Shown here: piece by piece, positions 1 through 6,388 of the stretch
How positions within the stretch are numbered: position 1 is the stretch's first letter
Layout of the letters: every line of letters begins with the position of its first letter
Source: JAGHKQ01 sp041920565
GTDB lineage: Bacteria; Bacillota; Bacilli; Bacillales; Bacillaceae_G
Length of the DNA: 13,529 nt
Direction of reading: 5' to 3'
NCBI GenBank assembly: GCA_041920565.1
Contig: JBHGXS010000092.1
Span: forward strand, 1-13,529
Notes under the pieces: generated by a model
Told to the model about the DNA's origin: nothing
What the model saw: only the letters and a program-made list of their open reading frames with translations
Databases searched by the model: none
Program-made: the position numbers and the translations under genes

Positions 1-2
1 CG

Positions 3-101
3 ATTCAAAAAGAAACTGATAACTATATTGCATAAATCGACGAAGTAACAATGGAAAAAGAAAAAGAAAGTATGGAAGTTTATTTGCTCATGACCCTGTG
101 A
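3..101 (+). pseudogene. frr: 3' tail of ribosome recycling factor gene, with premature stop
   Basis: Reading from position 3, the translation is IQKETDNYIA, a TAA stop at 33-35, then IDEVTMEKEKESMEV. This closely resembles the C-terminal helix of ribosome recycling factor, which in Bacillus ends in a pattern like KIDxxTKxKEKEIMEV. RRF splits post-termination ribosomes together with EF-G. A Lys codon (AAA) is expected where TAA stands. The normal stop after MEV is missing (TAT at 81-83), and the frame runs on to TGA at 99-101. Changes after the TAA (Met for Lys, Ser for Ile) look like drift. The position directly before uppS is the standard place for frr. Either RRF is about 16 residues short here, or this is a decayed copy and a working frr lies elsewhere. 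Only the tail is visible, so the state of the rest of the gene is unknown. The frr identity is a family-pattern recognition; the pseudogene reading is inference. Confidence 0.72.
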
Positions 102-117
102 CAAAGGTGGTCTTTTT
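92..117 (+). terminator. weak terminator-like hairpin after frr
   Basis: GACC at 92-95 can pair with GGTC at 109-112, and five T follow at 113-117. The stem is only 4 bp with a 13-nt loop, so this is a degraded or marginal intrinsic terminator at the expected end of the frr transcript. Confidence 0.3.
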
Positions 118-176
118 ACACTTTTCTAGGAATTAAATGAAGGCTCTGTTCTAAATATTACTAAAGATAGGTGCTT

Positions 177-212
177 CTGTTCCTCCGGCAAACAGGCTTG
201 CCGGAGGAACAG
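177..212 (+). repeat. perfect 15-bp stem-loop inside MITE copy A
   Basis: CTGTTCCTCCGGCAA (177-191) pairs perfectly with TTGCCGGAGGAACAG (198-212) around a 6-nt loop, ACAGGC. T176 with A213 extends it. It is the most stable hairpin in the first kilobase and lies in the transcribed space before uppS. No T-run follows, so it is not a standard intrinsic terminator on this strand; it could stabilise or attenuate the message. Confidence 0.8.
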
Positions 213-227
213 AGCAAGGATTGCTCT
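211..227 (+). repeat. second stem-loop overlapping the first
   Basis: AGAGCAA (211-217) pairs perfectly with TTGCTCT (221-227) around a GGA loop. Its first two bases are also the last two bases of the 15-bp stem at 177-212, so the two hairpins compete at the junction. Confidence 0.65.
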
Positions 228-310
228 AAGCCATCCTCTAACGTTAAGGTGGTCAAAACTAACAAAATTTACGAACACAGCCTAAATTATAGTGCTCTTG
301 GAGGGTTTCT

Positions 311-1087
311 ATGATAAAGAAATTAGCCTTTTGGAAAGGGAAACAGGCAAGTACTTCTGTACTTGAAATGATAGAGGAAGCGAAAAAAGGGGAAATTCCA
401 AAGCACATTGCCATCATCATGGACGGAAACGGCAGATGGGCGAAAAAACGTGCAATGCCGCGTGTAGCAGGTCATCATGAAGGAATGAAGGTCGTCCGAA
501 AGATCACGCGTTTTGCGAATGATCTTGGAGTGGAAACCTTGACGCTGTATGCTTTTTCTACTGAAAACTGGAAGCGTCCCAAAACGGAAGTGGATTTTTT
601 AATGAAACTTCCAGAAGAATTTTTAGGAACCTTCTTGCCCGAATTGATTGAAGAAAATGTGCAAGTGCGCATGATTGGACAAAAAGATAAACTTCCGGCC
701 CATACTCGCAGAGCGGTGGAAAAAGCAATGCAAGACACAGCTGGCAATACAGGACTGATTTTAAATTTTGCGCTAAACTATGGAAGTCGTGACGAGATGG
801 TTTACGCGGTGCGAAATTTGGTTACAGATAGTAAAGAAGGAAGGATTTCTCCGGAAGATATTACAGAAGACGTAATCTCTTCTTATTTGATGACAAAAGA
901 TTTACCGGATCCGGATTTACTCATTCGTACAAGCGGTGAAATTCGTATCAGCAATTTTATGCTTTGGCAAATCGCGTATTCAGAGCTTTGGTTTACAGAT
1001 GTGTATTGGCCGGATTTTACAGAAGAGCATTTACTTGAAGCTATAGTAAACTTCCAGCAAAGAGGACGCAGATTTGGAGGCGTATAG
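311..1087 (+). CDS. uppS: undecaprenyl pyrophosphate synthase (cis-prenyltransferase)
   Basis: Condenses isopentenyl diphosphate units onto farnesyl diphosphate in cis to give the C55 lipid carrier for peptidoglycan and teichoic acid synthesis. The 258-residue protein has the usual family length (about 250-260). The family's Mg-binding signature IIMDGNGRWA is at residues 35-44 with Asp38. YAFSTENWKRP follows, RTSGE is at 206-210 (diphosphate binding), and the C-terminus is the typical RGRRFGGV. The ATG at 311 has a good Shine-Dalgarno GGAGGG at 300-305. It is soluble and acts at the membrane face. cdsA follows within about 17 bp, so the two are probably cotranscribed. The MITE-like element 28 bp upstream separates it from frr and may have altered its transcription. 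Identification is secure from motifs and gene order. Confidence 0.97.
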   Translation: MIKKLAFWKGKQASTSVLEMIEEAKKGEIPKHIAIIMDGNGRWAKKRAMPRVAGHHEGMKVVRKITRFANDLGVETLTLYAFSTENWKRPKTEVDFLMKLPEEFLGTFLPELIEENVQVRMIGQKDKLPAHTRRAVEKAMQDTAGNTGLILNFALNYGSRDEMVYAVRNLVTDSKEGRISPEDITEDVISSYLMTKDLPDPDLLIRTSGEIRISNFMLWQIAYSELWFTDVYWPDFTEEHLLEAIVNFQQRGRRFGGV

Positions 1088-1104
1088 AAAGTGATGTGTT
1101 GGTT

Positions 1105-1896
1105 ATGAAACAACGGATTATTACAGGCGTGGTTGCGGCTGCCTTATTTATTCCCATTGTAATATATGGCGGCATTCCATTTACCATTTTACTTTATGCT
1201 TTGGCAACTGTAGGCTTGTTTGAACTGATCCGAATGAAAAAGCTCAGTTTTTTATCAGTACCCGGCATTTTAACTACAGTTTTACTCTGGGTAATTCTTG
1301 CGCCGAGTACAATGCCGAACTATTTTGAAGGTCTTCGGTTATCGAAAGTTGAATTTACCTTCGTAATCGTGTTATTACTATTATCATATACGGTGCTTTC
1401 AAAGAATACATTTACTTTTGACGATGCTTCTTTTTTAGTACTGTCTACAGTTTATGTAGCTATGGGATTTTACTATTTTAACGAAACACGTATCGCAGGT
1501 CTTTCGTATGTGTTTTATACCTTATTGGTAATTTGGGCGACAGACTCGGGAGCTTATTTTATTGGCAAAGCAATAGGAAAGAACAAGCTCTGGCCTGAAA
1601 TCAGTCCGAACAAAACAATTGAAGGGTCTCTTGGCGGTATTCTTTGCGGAGTGGCGGTAGCTATTGTCTATCATATGTTTATTCCACTCCATGAAAGCTT
1701 GTTTGTTGTCATAGTAGTTACCGTTTTTGTATCCATTTTTGGACAAATTGGCGATTTGGTAGAATCAGCTTTTAAACGTCATTACGGGGTCAAAGATTCC
1801 GGAACGATTTTACCTGGGCATGGCGGAATTTTGGACAGATTTGACAGCCTCTTGTTTGTCCTGCCTGTTTTGCATTTCTTACAATTTATTTCATAG
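1105..1896 (+). CDS. cdsA: phosphatidate cytidylyltransferase (CDP-diglyceride synthase)
   Basis: Converts phosphatidic acid and CTP to CDP-diacylglycerol, the precursor of phosphatidylglycerol and other phospholipids, in the cytoplasmic membrane. The 263-residue protein is mostly hydrophobic, with several membrane segments from residue 5 on. The CTP_transf_1 signature lies at residues 221-247: SAFKRHYGVKDSG, then LPGHGGILDRFD. I chose ATG 1105 (MKQRIITG) because this is how the family normally begins and AAAGTGAT lies at a workable distance (1088-1095). The GTG at 1096 is possible but sits directly against that ribosome site. It follows uppS closely and ends 25 bp before dxr, in the conserved envelope-lipid operon order. 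Function is firm from the signature. Confidence 0.95.
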   Translation: MKQRIITGVVAAALFIPIVIYGGIPFTILLYALATVGLFELIRMKKLSFLSVPGILTTVLLWVILAPSTMPNYFEGLRLSKVEFTFVIVLLLLSYTVLSKNTFTFDDASFLVLSTVYVAMGFYYFNETRIAGLSYVFYTLLVIWATDSGAYFIGKAIGKNKLWPEISPNKTIEGSLGGILCGVAVAIVYHMFIPLHESLFVVIVVTVFVSIFGQIGDLVESAFKRHYGVKDSGTILPGHGGILDRFDSLLFVLPVLHFLQFIS

Positions 1897-1921
1897 CGTT
1901 GTTCATTGAGGAGCTGGAGTC

Positions 1922-3070
1922 ATGAAAAAAATAAGTTTACTTGGTGCAAGCGGATCTATCGGTACGCAAACATTAGATGTCATTCGGCTTCACCCGGAAG
2001 AATTTCAGTTGGTTGCATTTTCTGTGGGGAAAAATGTTTCGTCAGCAGCTCAAATTATTGAAGAATTTTCTCCGGACATTGTATCTGTACAACGAAAAGA
2101 AGATGCTGAGCTGCTGAAAACATATGGTTTTTCGCGTGTGCCAAAAATTGTTTATGGAGAAGAAGGATTACTGGAAGTTGTATTGCATCCTGACGCTGAA
2201 GTCGTTGTGAATGCAGTGATAGGAAGTGTGGGGTTAGTTCCGACATTACAGGCAATCGAAGCAAAAAAGACCATTGCAATCGCAAATAAGGAGACCTTGG
2301 TTACAGCGGGGCATTTGGTCATGGAAGCTGCAGGGAAGCACGGCGTAGCCTTATTGCCGGTTGACAGTGAGCATTCTGCGATTTTTCAAAGCTTAAACGG
2401 AGAGCCGAAAGAATCGATTGAAAGATTGATTTTAACCGCATCGGGAGGAAGCTTCCGAGATAAAACAAGAATGGAATTGCAACATGTAACAGTGGAAGAT
2501 GCGCTAAAGCATCCAAACTGGTCAATGGGGTCGAAAATTACAATCGATTCTGCTACGATGATGAACAAAGGATTGGAAGTCATTGAAGCACACTGGTTGT
2601 TTGACATGCCGTATGACAGAATCGATGTTGTTTTACATAAAGAGAGTATCATCCATTCTATGGTTGAATTTGAAGACCGAAGTGTAATTGCACAGTTAGG
2701 AACACCTGATATGAGAGTTCCGATTCAATATGCCCTTACATATCCAAAACGTCTACCATTGCCTTCAGCAAAACAGCTTCATTTGTGGGAATTAGGCACT
2801 CTTCATTTTGCGCAAATGGATTTTGACCGCTTCCGATGTTTAAAGCTTGCTTACCAAGCCGGAAAGACAGGGGGCAGTCTTCCGACAGTGTTGAATGCGG
2901 CAAATGAAGCTGCAGTTGACGCATTTTTACAACGTAAGATCAGCTTTTTGGCAATTGAAGAATTAATTGAACGAGCAATGGAAAAGCATGATGTAATTCA
3001 GAATCCAAGCTTAGAAGAAATCCGCGAAATTGACCAAGCTGCAAGAAGGTTTATTAGCGAACTAATATAG
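1922..3070 (+). CDS. dxr: 1-deoxy-D-xylulose 5-phosphate reductoisomerase
   Basis: First committed step of the MEP isoprenoid pathway: rearranges and reduces DXP to MEP with NADPH and a divalent metal; the family is the target of fosmidomycin. The length of 382 residues is normal. The NADPH-binding GASGSIG is at residues 8-14 and NKET starts at 122. The metal ligands are in DSEHSAIFQ (Asp148, Glu150) and MNKGLEVIE (Glu219), with the substrate segment SMGSKITIDSA from 201. All key residues are present. ATG 1922 is preceded by GAGGAG at 1908-1913, an 8-nt spacing. It stands between cdsA and rseP as in other Bacillaceae and supplies precursors for the UppS product encoded at the start of the operon. 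Confidence 0.97.
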   Translation: MKKISLLGASGSIGTQTLDVIRLHPEEFQLVAFSVGKNVSSAAQIIEEFSPDIVSVQRKEDAELLKTYGFSRVPKIVYGEEGLLEVVLHPDAEVVVNAVIGSVGLVPTLQAIEAKKTIAIANKETLVTAGHLVMEAAGKHGVALLPVDSEHSAIFQSLNGEPKESIERLILTASGGSFRDKTRMELQHVTVEDALKHPNWSMGSKITIDSATMMNKGLEVIEAHWLFDMPYDRIDVVLHKESIIHSMVEFEDRSVIAQLGTPDMRVPIQYALTYPKRLPLPSAKQLHLWELGTLHFAQMDFDRFRCLKLAYQAGKTGGSLPTVLNAANEAAVDAFLQRKISFLAIEELIERAMEKHDVIQNPSLEEIREIDQAARRFISELI

Positions 3071-3073
3071 AGC

Positions 3074-3092
3074 AAAGGTGGGTATTAACTTG
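3074..3092 (+). promoter_or_regulatory. ribosome site that sets the TTG start of rseP
   Basis: AAAGGTGG (3074-3081) is followed 8 nt later by TTG at 3090. Translation from this TTG gives MNTAIAFILIFG, the usual start of this protease family. The in-frame GTG at 3078 lies inside the ribosome site itself and would add four atypical residues. Confidence 0.7.
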
Positions 3093-4349
3093 AATACAGC
3101 GATTGCCTTTATTCTCATTTTTGGCGCACTCGTGTTTTTTCATGAGCTAGGCCATCTCTACTTTGCAAAGCGCGCAGGTATTTTATGCCGTGAATTTGCA
3201 ATCGGCTTTGGTCCAAAGGTATTTTCGTTTACGAAAAACGAAACGGTTTACACCATTCGTTTGCTGCCATTGGGCGGATTTGTTCGTATGGCGGGAGAAG
3301 ACCCTGAAACGATTGAAATTAAAGCAGGGGCAAAAGTAGGGTTACTGTTTAACGAAAAGCAGGAAGTAACAAAGCTGATCTTGGATAATCGAGACAAATA
3401 TCCAAATGCTATGATGATTGAAGTAGAAGCTGCGGATTTAGAGCGCAAGCTCATCATCAGCGGATACGAAGAAGGCGACGATGAAACATTGCAAACCTTC
3501 AAAGTGCACGATAAAGCACACTATGTATCAGAAGGGGAAGAAATTCAAATTGCACCTTATGATCGCCAATTCGGCTCGAAAACATTAGGACAGCGCGCGC
3601 TTGCCATTTTTGCCGGTCCTGCGATGAACTTTGTGCTTGCTTTTCTCATCTTTGTAATAATCGGCTTACTACAGGGCATTCCTGTAGATAAACCGATTGT
3701 AGGAGAGCTTGTGCCAAACAGCGTTGGTGAAAAAGCCGGTCTGAAACAAGGAGATGTTATTAAAGCCATTAACGATACTCCTACCCAAACATGGGCGGAA
3801 GTGACTTCTATTATTCGTGAAAACCCGGGAAAAGAAATCGTCCTTGATGTAGAACGCGACAGCAAGAGCTTGACAATCGAAGTTACGCCTGCTGCTGAAA
3901 AAGAAGGAAAGCAGCAAGTGGGAAGACTTGGAGTGTACGGTCCGATCGAAAAGTCTCTTCTTGGATCCTTGGAGTTTGGAGCAACTCAAACTTATAAATG
4001 GACAAAACTTGTTGTTGTATCGTTAGTACAGCTTGTAACGGGACAGTTTTCGATTGATATGCTATCCGGTCCGGTCGGGATTTATAATCTGACAGGAAAA
4101 GTAGCTGAATCCGGCATTATTAACTTACTGGGGTTAACGGCTGCGCTCAGCATCAACTTAGGATTATTTAACCTGCTTCCGATTCCGGCACTTGACGGAG
4201 GAAGACTGATGTTCTTCTTAGTTGAAGCCTTGCGCGGCAAGCCGATTGACCGTCAAAAAGAAGGTCTTGTTCATTTTATCGGTTTTGCTTTACTTATGCT
4301 GTTAATGCTCGTTGTAACCTGGAATGACATCAAGAAATTTTTCTTATAA
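3090..4349 (+). CDS. rseP: site-2 zinc metalloprotease RseP/RasP
   Basis: Membrane-embedded protease of the S2P family that cuts transmembrane segments, classically anti-sigma factors after a first cut (RsiW and sigma-W in Bacillus subtilis, where it is called RasP), and remnant signal peptides. From the TTG start it has 419 residues, close to the family norm of about 420. The zinc motif HELGH is at residues 18-22 in the first membrane helix. A PDZ domain lies near residues 200-275 (GEKAGLKQGDVIKAIND). The second active-site motif, NLLPIPALDGG, has its Asp at 369 near the C-terminal helices. All catalytic residues are present. It starts 20 bp after dxr and so is probably in the same operon. 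The symbols rseP and rasP are both in use. The function is secure, but the substrates in this organism are inferred. Confidence 0.95.
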   Translation: MNTAIAFILIFGALVFFHELGHLYFAKRAGILCREFAIGFGPKVFSFTKNETVYTIRLLPLGGFVRMAGEDPETIEIKAGAKVGLLFNEKQEVTKLILDNRDKYPNAMMIEVEAADLERKLIISGYEEGDDETLQTFKVHDKAHYVSEGEEIQIAPYDRQFGSKTLGQRALAIFAGPAMNFVLAFLIFVIIGLLQGIPVDKPIVGELVPNSVGEKAGLKQGDVIKAINDTPTQTWAEVTSIIRENPGKEIVLDVERDSKSLTIEVTPAAEKEGKQQVGRLGVYGPIEKSLLGSLEFGATQTYKWTKLVVVSLVQLVTGQFSIDMLSGPVGIYNLTGKVAESGIINLLGLTAALSINLGLFNLLPIPALDGGRLMFFLVEALRGKPIDRQKEGLVHFIGFALLMLLMLVVTWNDIKKFFL

Positions 4350-4372
4350 AAGTTGTATATTTAAACGGCAGA

Positions 4373-4418
4373 AGAGACAAATTTGTTTGTCTCTCTGTCT
4401 GTTTCCGTAGGAGACAAA
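4373..4418 (+). promoter_or_regulatory. alternative stem-loops in the proS leader
   Basis: AGAGACAAA (4373-4381) pairs with TTTGTCTCT (4386-4394) around a 4-nt loop, a perfect 9-bp stem. GAGACAAA also occurs at 4411-4418 and could pair instead with 4386-4393 (8 bp, 17-nt loop). The middle segment can therefore choose between two partners, as in attenuators. No T-run follows on the + strand and no T-box consensus is visible, so a specific mechanism is not supported. The first hairpin may simply be the end of the upstream operon. Confidence 0.5.
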
Positions 4419-4449
4419 AAAACATTTCGCTAGATAAGAGGTGCTGTTA

Positions 4450-6150
4450 ATGAGACAAAGTATGTTATTTAGTCCAACACTGCGCGAAGTGCCTGCTGAT
4501 GCAGAAATTAAAAGCCACCAGCTTCTTCTTCGCGCCGGTTTCATGCGTCAAAATGCTTCAGGAGTATACAGCTTTTTGCCGCTTGGATTAAAAGTGTTAA
4601 AGAAGGTAGAAGCCATCATTCGTGAGGAAATGAATAATGCAGGAGCGGTGGAATTATTAATGCCGGCTCTGCAAGCGTCTGAGCTTTGGCAGGAATCCGG
4701 GCGCTGGTATTCTTATGGTCCTGAGCTCATGCGCATGCGTGACAGACATGACCGTGAATTTGCGCTTGGAGCAACGCATGAGGAAGTCATTACATCTTTA
4801 ATTCGTGACGAAGTAAAATCCTACAAGAAGCTTCCATTAACTGTGTATCAAATTCAAACAAAGTTTCGTGATGAGAAGCGTCCGCGTTTCGGGCTATTGC
4901 GCGGCAGAGAATTTTTAATGAAAGATGCATATTCTTTTCATGCTTCAAAAGAAAGTTTGGATGATGTATATGACAAAATGTATACAGCATACTCTAACGT
5001 GTTTAGACGATGCGGATTAAATTTCCGTGCTGTTATCGCAGATTCAGGGGCGATGGGCGGAAAAGACACACATGAATTTATGGTGCTCTCTGATGTAGGA
5101 GAAGATACAATTGCTTATTCTAATGCTTCCGATTTTGCTGCAAACATTGAAATGGCGCCGGTTGTGATGAAGTATGAAAAGAGCAGCGAAGAAGCAAAAG
5201 TGTTAGAGAAGGTGGCTACACCTGATCAAAAATCTATAGAAGAAGTGTCCCGATTTTTACAAATGGAGGCTGCAAAATGCATTAAAGCGATGGGCTTTAA
5301 AGTAGATGACAAGTTTGTGCTTGTTCTTGTCCGCGGTGACCATGAAGTAAACGACATTAAAGTGAAAAACTTATACGGGGCAACAACTGCAGAGCTTGCT
5401 TCTCCAGAAGAAATTAAAGAAATGATGAACTGTTCAATCGGTTCACTCGGTCCGATTGGGGCGCCTGAGAAGGTAGAAGTCATTGCTGACCATGCAGTGG
5501 AAGCTATCGTGAACGGCAGCTGCGGAGCAAACGAAGAGGGATATCATTATATCAATGTCAATCCAGGGCGCGACTTTTCGGTTAAACAATATGCCGATTT
5601 ACGCTTTATCCAAGAAGGCGACCCTTCTCCGGATGGCAAAGGAACGATTCAGTTTGCGAAGGGAATTGAAGTCGGCCACGTATTTAAGCTCGGCACTCGT
5701 TATAGTGAAGCGATGAATGCAACGTACTTAGACGAGAACGGGAAAATGCATCCGATGATTATGGGCTGCTACGGTATTGGTGTGTCTCGTACAGTCGCTG
5801 CAATCGCTGAGCAATTTAACGATGAAAACGGCTTGAAATGGCCGATGGCTGTCGCTCCATTCCACATTCATGTGATTCCTGTGAATATGAAAAACGACCT
5901 GCAACGCGAGAAGGCGGAAGAAGTATACGAAGCCTTCACAAAACAGGGGTACGAAGTGCTTCTTGATGATCGTCAAGAACGTCCGGGTGTTAAATTCGCT
6001 GATTCTGATCTGTTTGGCATCCCGATACGTGTCACAGTTGGAAAAAGAATTGACGAGGGAATCGTCGAAGTGAAACTTCGTCAAACAAATGAATCTGCTG
6101 AAGTGAAGCTAGAAGAACTTAGCGCCTACATTGCAAATATAGTAAAATAA
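4450..6150 (+). CDS. proS: prolyl-tRNA synthetase, bacterial type with editing domain
   Basis: Class II aminoacyl-tRNA synthetase that attaches proline to tRNA-Pro in the cytoplasm. The 566 residues match the bacterial ProS norm (about 565-570). The N-terminus MRQSMLFSPTLREVPADAEI is typical. The substrate loop GATHEE is at 107-112, motif 2 FRDE at 139-142 (KFRDEKRPRFGLLRGREF) and motif 3 from 438 (MGCYGIGVSR). The insertion between motifs 2 and 3 (about residues 220-400) contains GDHEVNDIK (from 296), the editing domain that clears Ala-tRNA-Pro. The C-terminal anticodon-binding domain contains VLLDDRQERPGVKFADSDL. I chose ATG 4450, 6 nt after AAGAGGTG; the GTG at 4441 falls inside that site. 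It has a 100-bp leader of its own and ends at a hairpin, so it may form a separate unit. Confidence 0.97.
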   Translation: MRQSMLFSPTLREVPADAEIKSHQLLLRAGFMRQNASGVYSFLPLGLKVLKKVEAIIREEMNNAGAVELLMPALQASELWQESGRWYSYGPELMRMRDRHDREFALGATHEEVITSLIRDEVKSYKKLPLTVYQIQTKFRDEKRPRFGLLRGREFLMKDAYSFHASKESLDDVYDKMYTAYSNVFRRCGLNFRAVIADSGAMGGKDTHEFMVLSDVGEDTIAYSNASDFAANIEMAPVVMKYEKSSEEAKVLEKVATPDQKSIEEVSRFLQMEAAKCIKAMGFKVDDKFVLVLVRGDHEVNDIKVKNLYGATTAELASPEEIKEMMNCSIGSLGPIGAPEKVEVIADHAVEAIVNGSCGANEEGYHYINVNPGRDFSVKQYADLRFIQEGDPSPDGKGTIQFAKGIEVGHVFKLGTRYSEAMNATYLDENGKMHPMIMGCYGIGVSRTVAAIAEQFNDENGLKWPMAVAPFHIHVIPVNMKNDLQREKAEEVYEAFTKQGYEVLLDDRQERPGVKFADSDLFGIPIRVTVGKRIDEGIVEVKLRQTNESAEVKLEELSAYIANIVK

Positions 6151-6154
6151 GGAC

Positions 6155-6177
6155 AGGTACCTCTTTAGGAGGTACCT
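6155..6177 (+). terminator. hairpin just after proS
   Basis: AGGTACCTC (6155-6163) pairs perfectly with GAGGTACCT (6169-6177) around a TTTAG loop, 4 bp after the proS stop. The tail is only TATTGGC, with a TTTTT run 12 nt further on, so it is a terminator with a poor U-tract and could allow readthrough into polC. Confidence 0.65.
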
Positions 6178-6385
6178 TATTGGCTAGCTTTTTCATCCAG
6201 CTCCCACCGACAAAATGACCTTGCCAAACAAAGCTAAAGAGCAGAAGTACGCAAGGAACGATCCTCGAATAATGTGCGCCACGCCGGGCGGGTTGTGCGC
6301 GGGGGATTTTGCCGAAGGGGCTTAAGCGGGATGAGAAAGCTTTTCTTTCTGTACTCTACAATGAAAACGGAGGGAGGTTTTTCAA
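6178..6385 (+). other. polC leader with a G+C-rich patch, no gene seen
   Basis: These 208 bp hold no convincing gene. Open frames on both strands exist but have no recognisable product or ribosome site. About 6272-6332 is clearly richer in G+C than its surroundings (by eye about two thirds), with runs such as CGCCGGGCGGG, repeated TGTGCGC and GCTTAAGC. A small hairpin AGAAAG-CTTTT-CTTTCT follows at 6333-6349. No good sigma-A promoter is visible. The segment ends in the strong ribosome site of polC. Confidence 0.5.
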
Positions 6386-6388
6386 CTG
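6369..6388 (+). promoter_or_regulatory. ribosome site that points to a CTG start for polC
   Basis: GGAGGGAGG (6369-6377) is a near-perfect Shine-Dalgarno. In the polC frame the codons after it are GTT TTT CAA CTG GCA GCA, and an in-frame TGA at 6362-6364 blocks any earlier start. CTG at 6386 is 8 nt from the site. The next ATG (6425) is 47 nt away and would delete conserved N-terminal residues. Confidence 0.65.

Larger units (their letters stand above)
142..282. mobile_element. MITE-like non-autonomous insertion element, copy A (141 bp)
   Basis: The left end is GGCTCTGTTCTAAA (142-155) and the right end is TTTACGAACACAGCC (268-282), whose reverse complement begins GGCTGTGTTCGTAAA, so the ends are imperfect inverted repeats. 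The left 14 bases are identical to those at 10753-10766, and the right 15 bases match 10855-10869 at 12 of 15. The 8 bp on each side (TAAATGAA at 134-141, TAAATTAT at 283-290) agree at 6 of 8 positions, which suggests an old target-site duplication. There is no transposase; the interior is two hairpins. GGCTCTGTT-type ends and 8-bp A+T-rich duplications are known in IS families such as ISL3 and IS6, but I cannot assign a family. The element lies between frr and uppS. Confidence 0.65.

Noticed and set aside
268..293. sigma-A promoter for uppS using TTTACG and TATAGT
   Set aside because: The spacing is about 14 bp, too short, and the -35 part belongs to the end of the MITE-like element; not enough to call.
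4350..4449. T-box riboswitch before proS
   Set aside because: The leader is only 100 bp and lacks the T-box consensus (AGGGTGGNACCGCG type) and a terminator with T-run.
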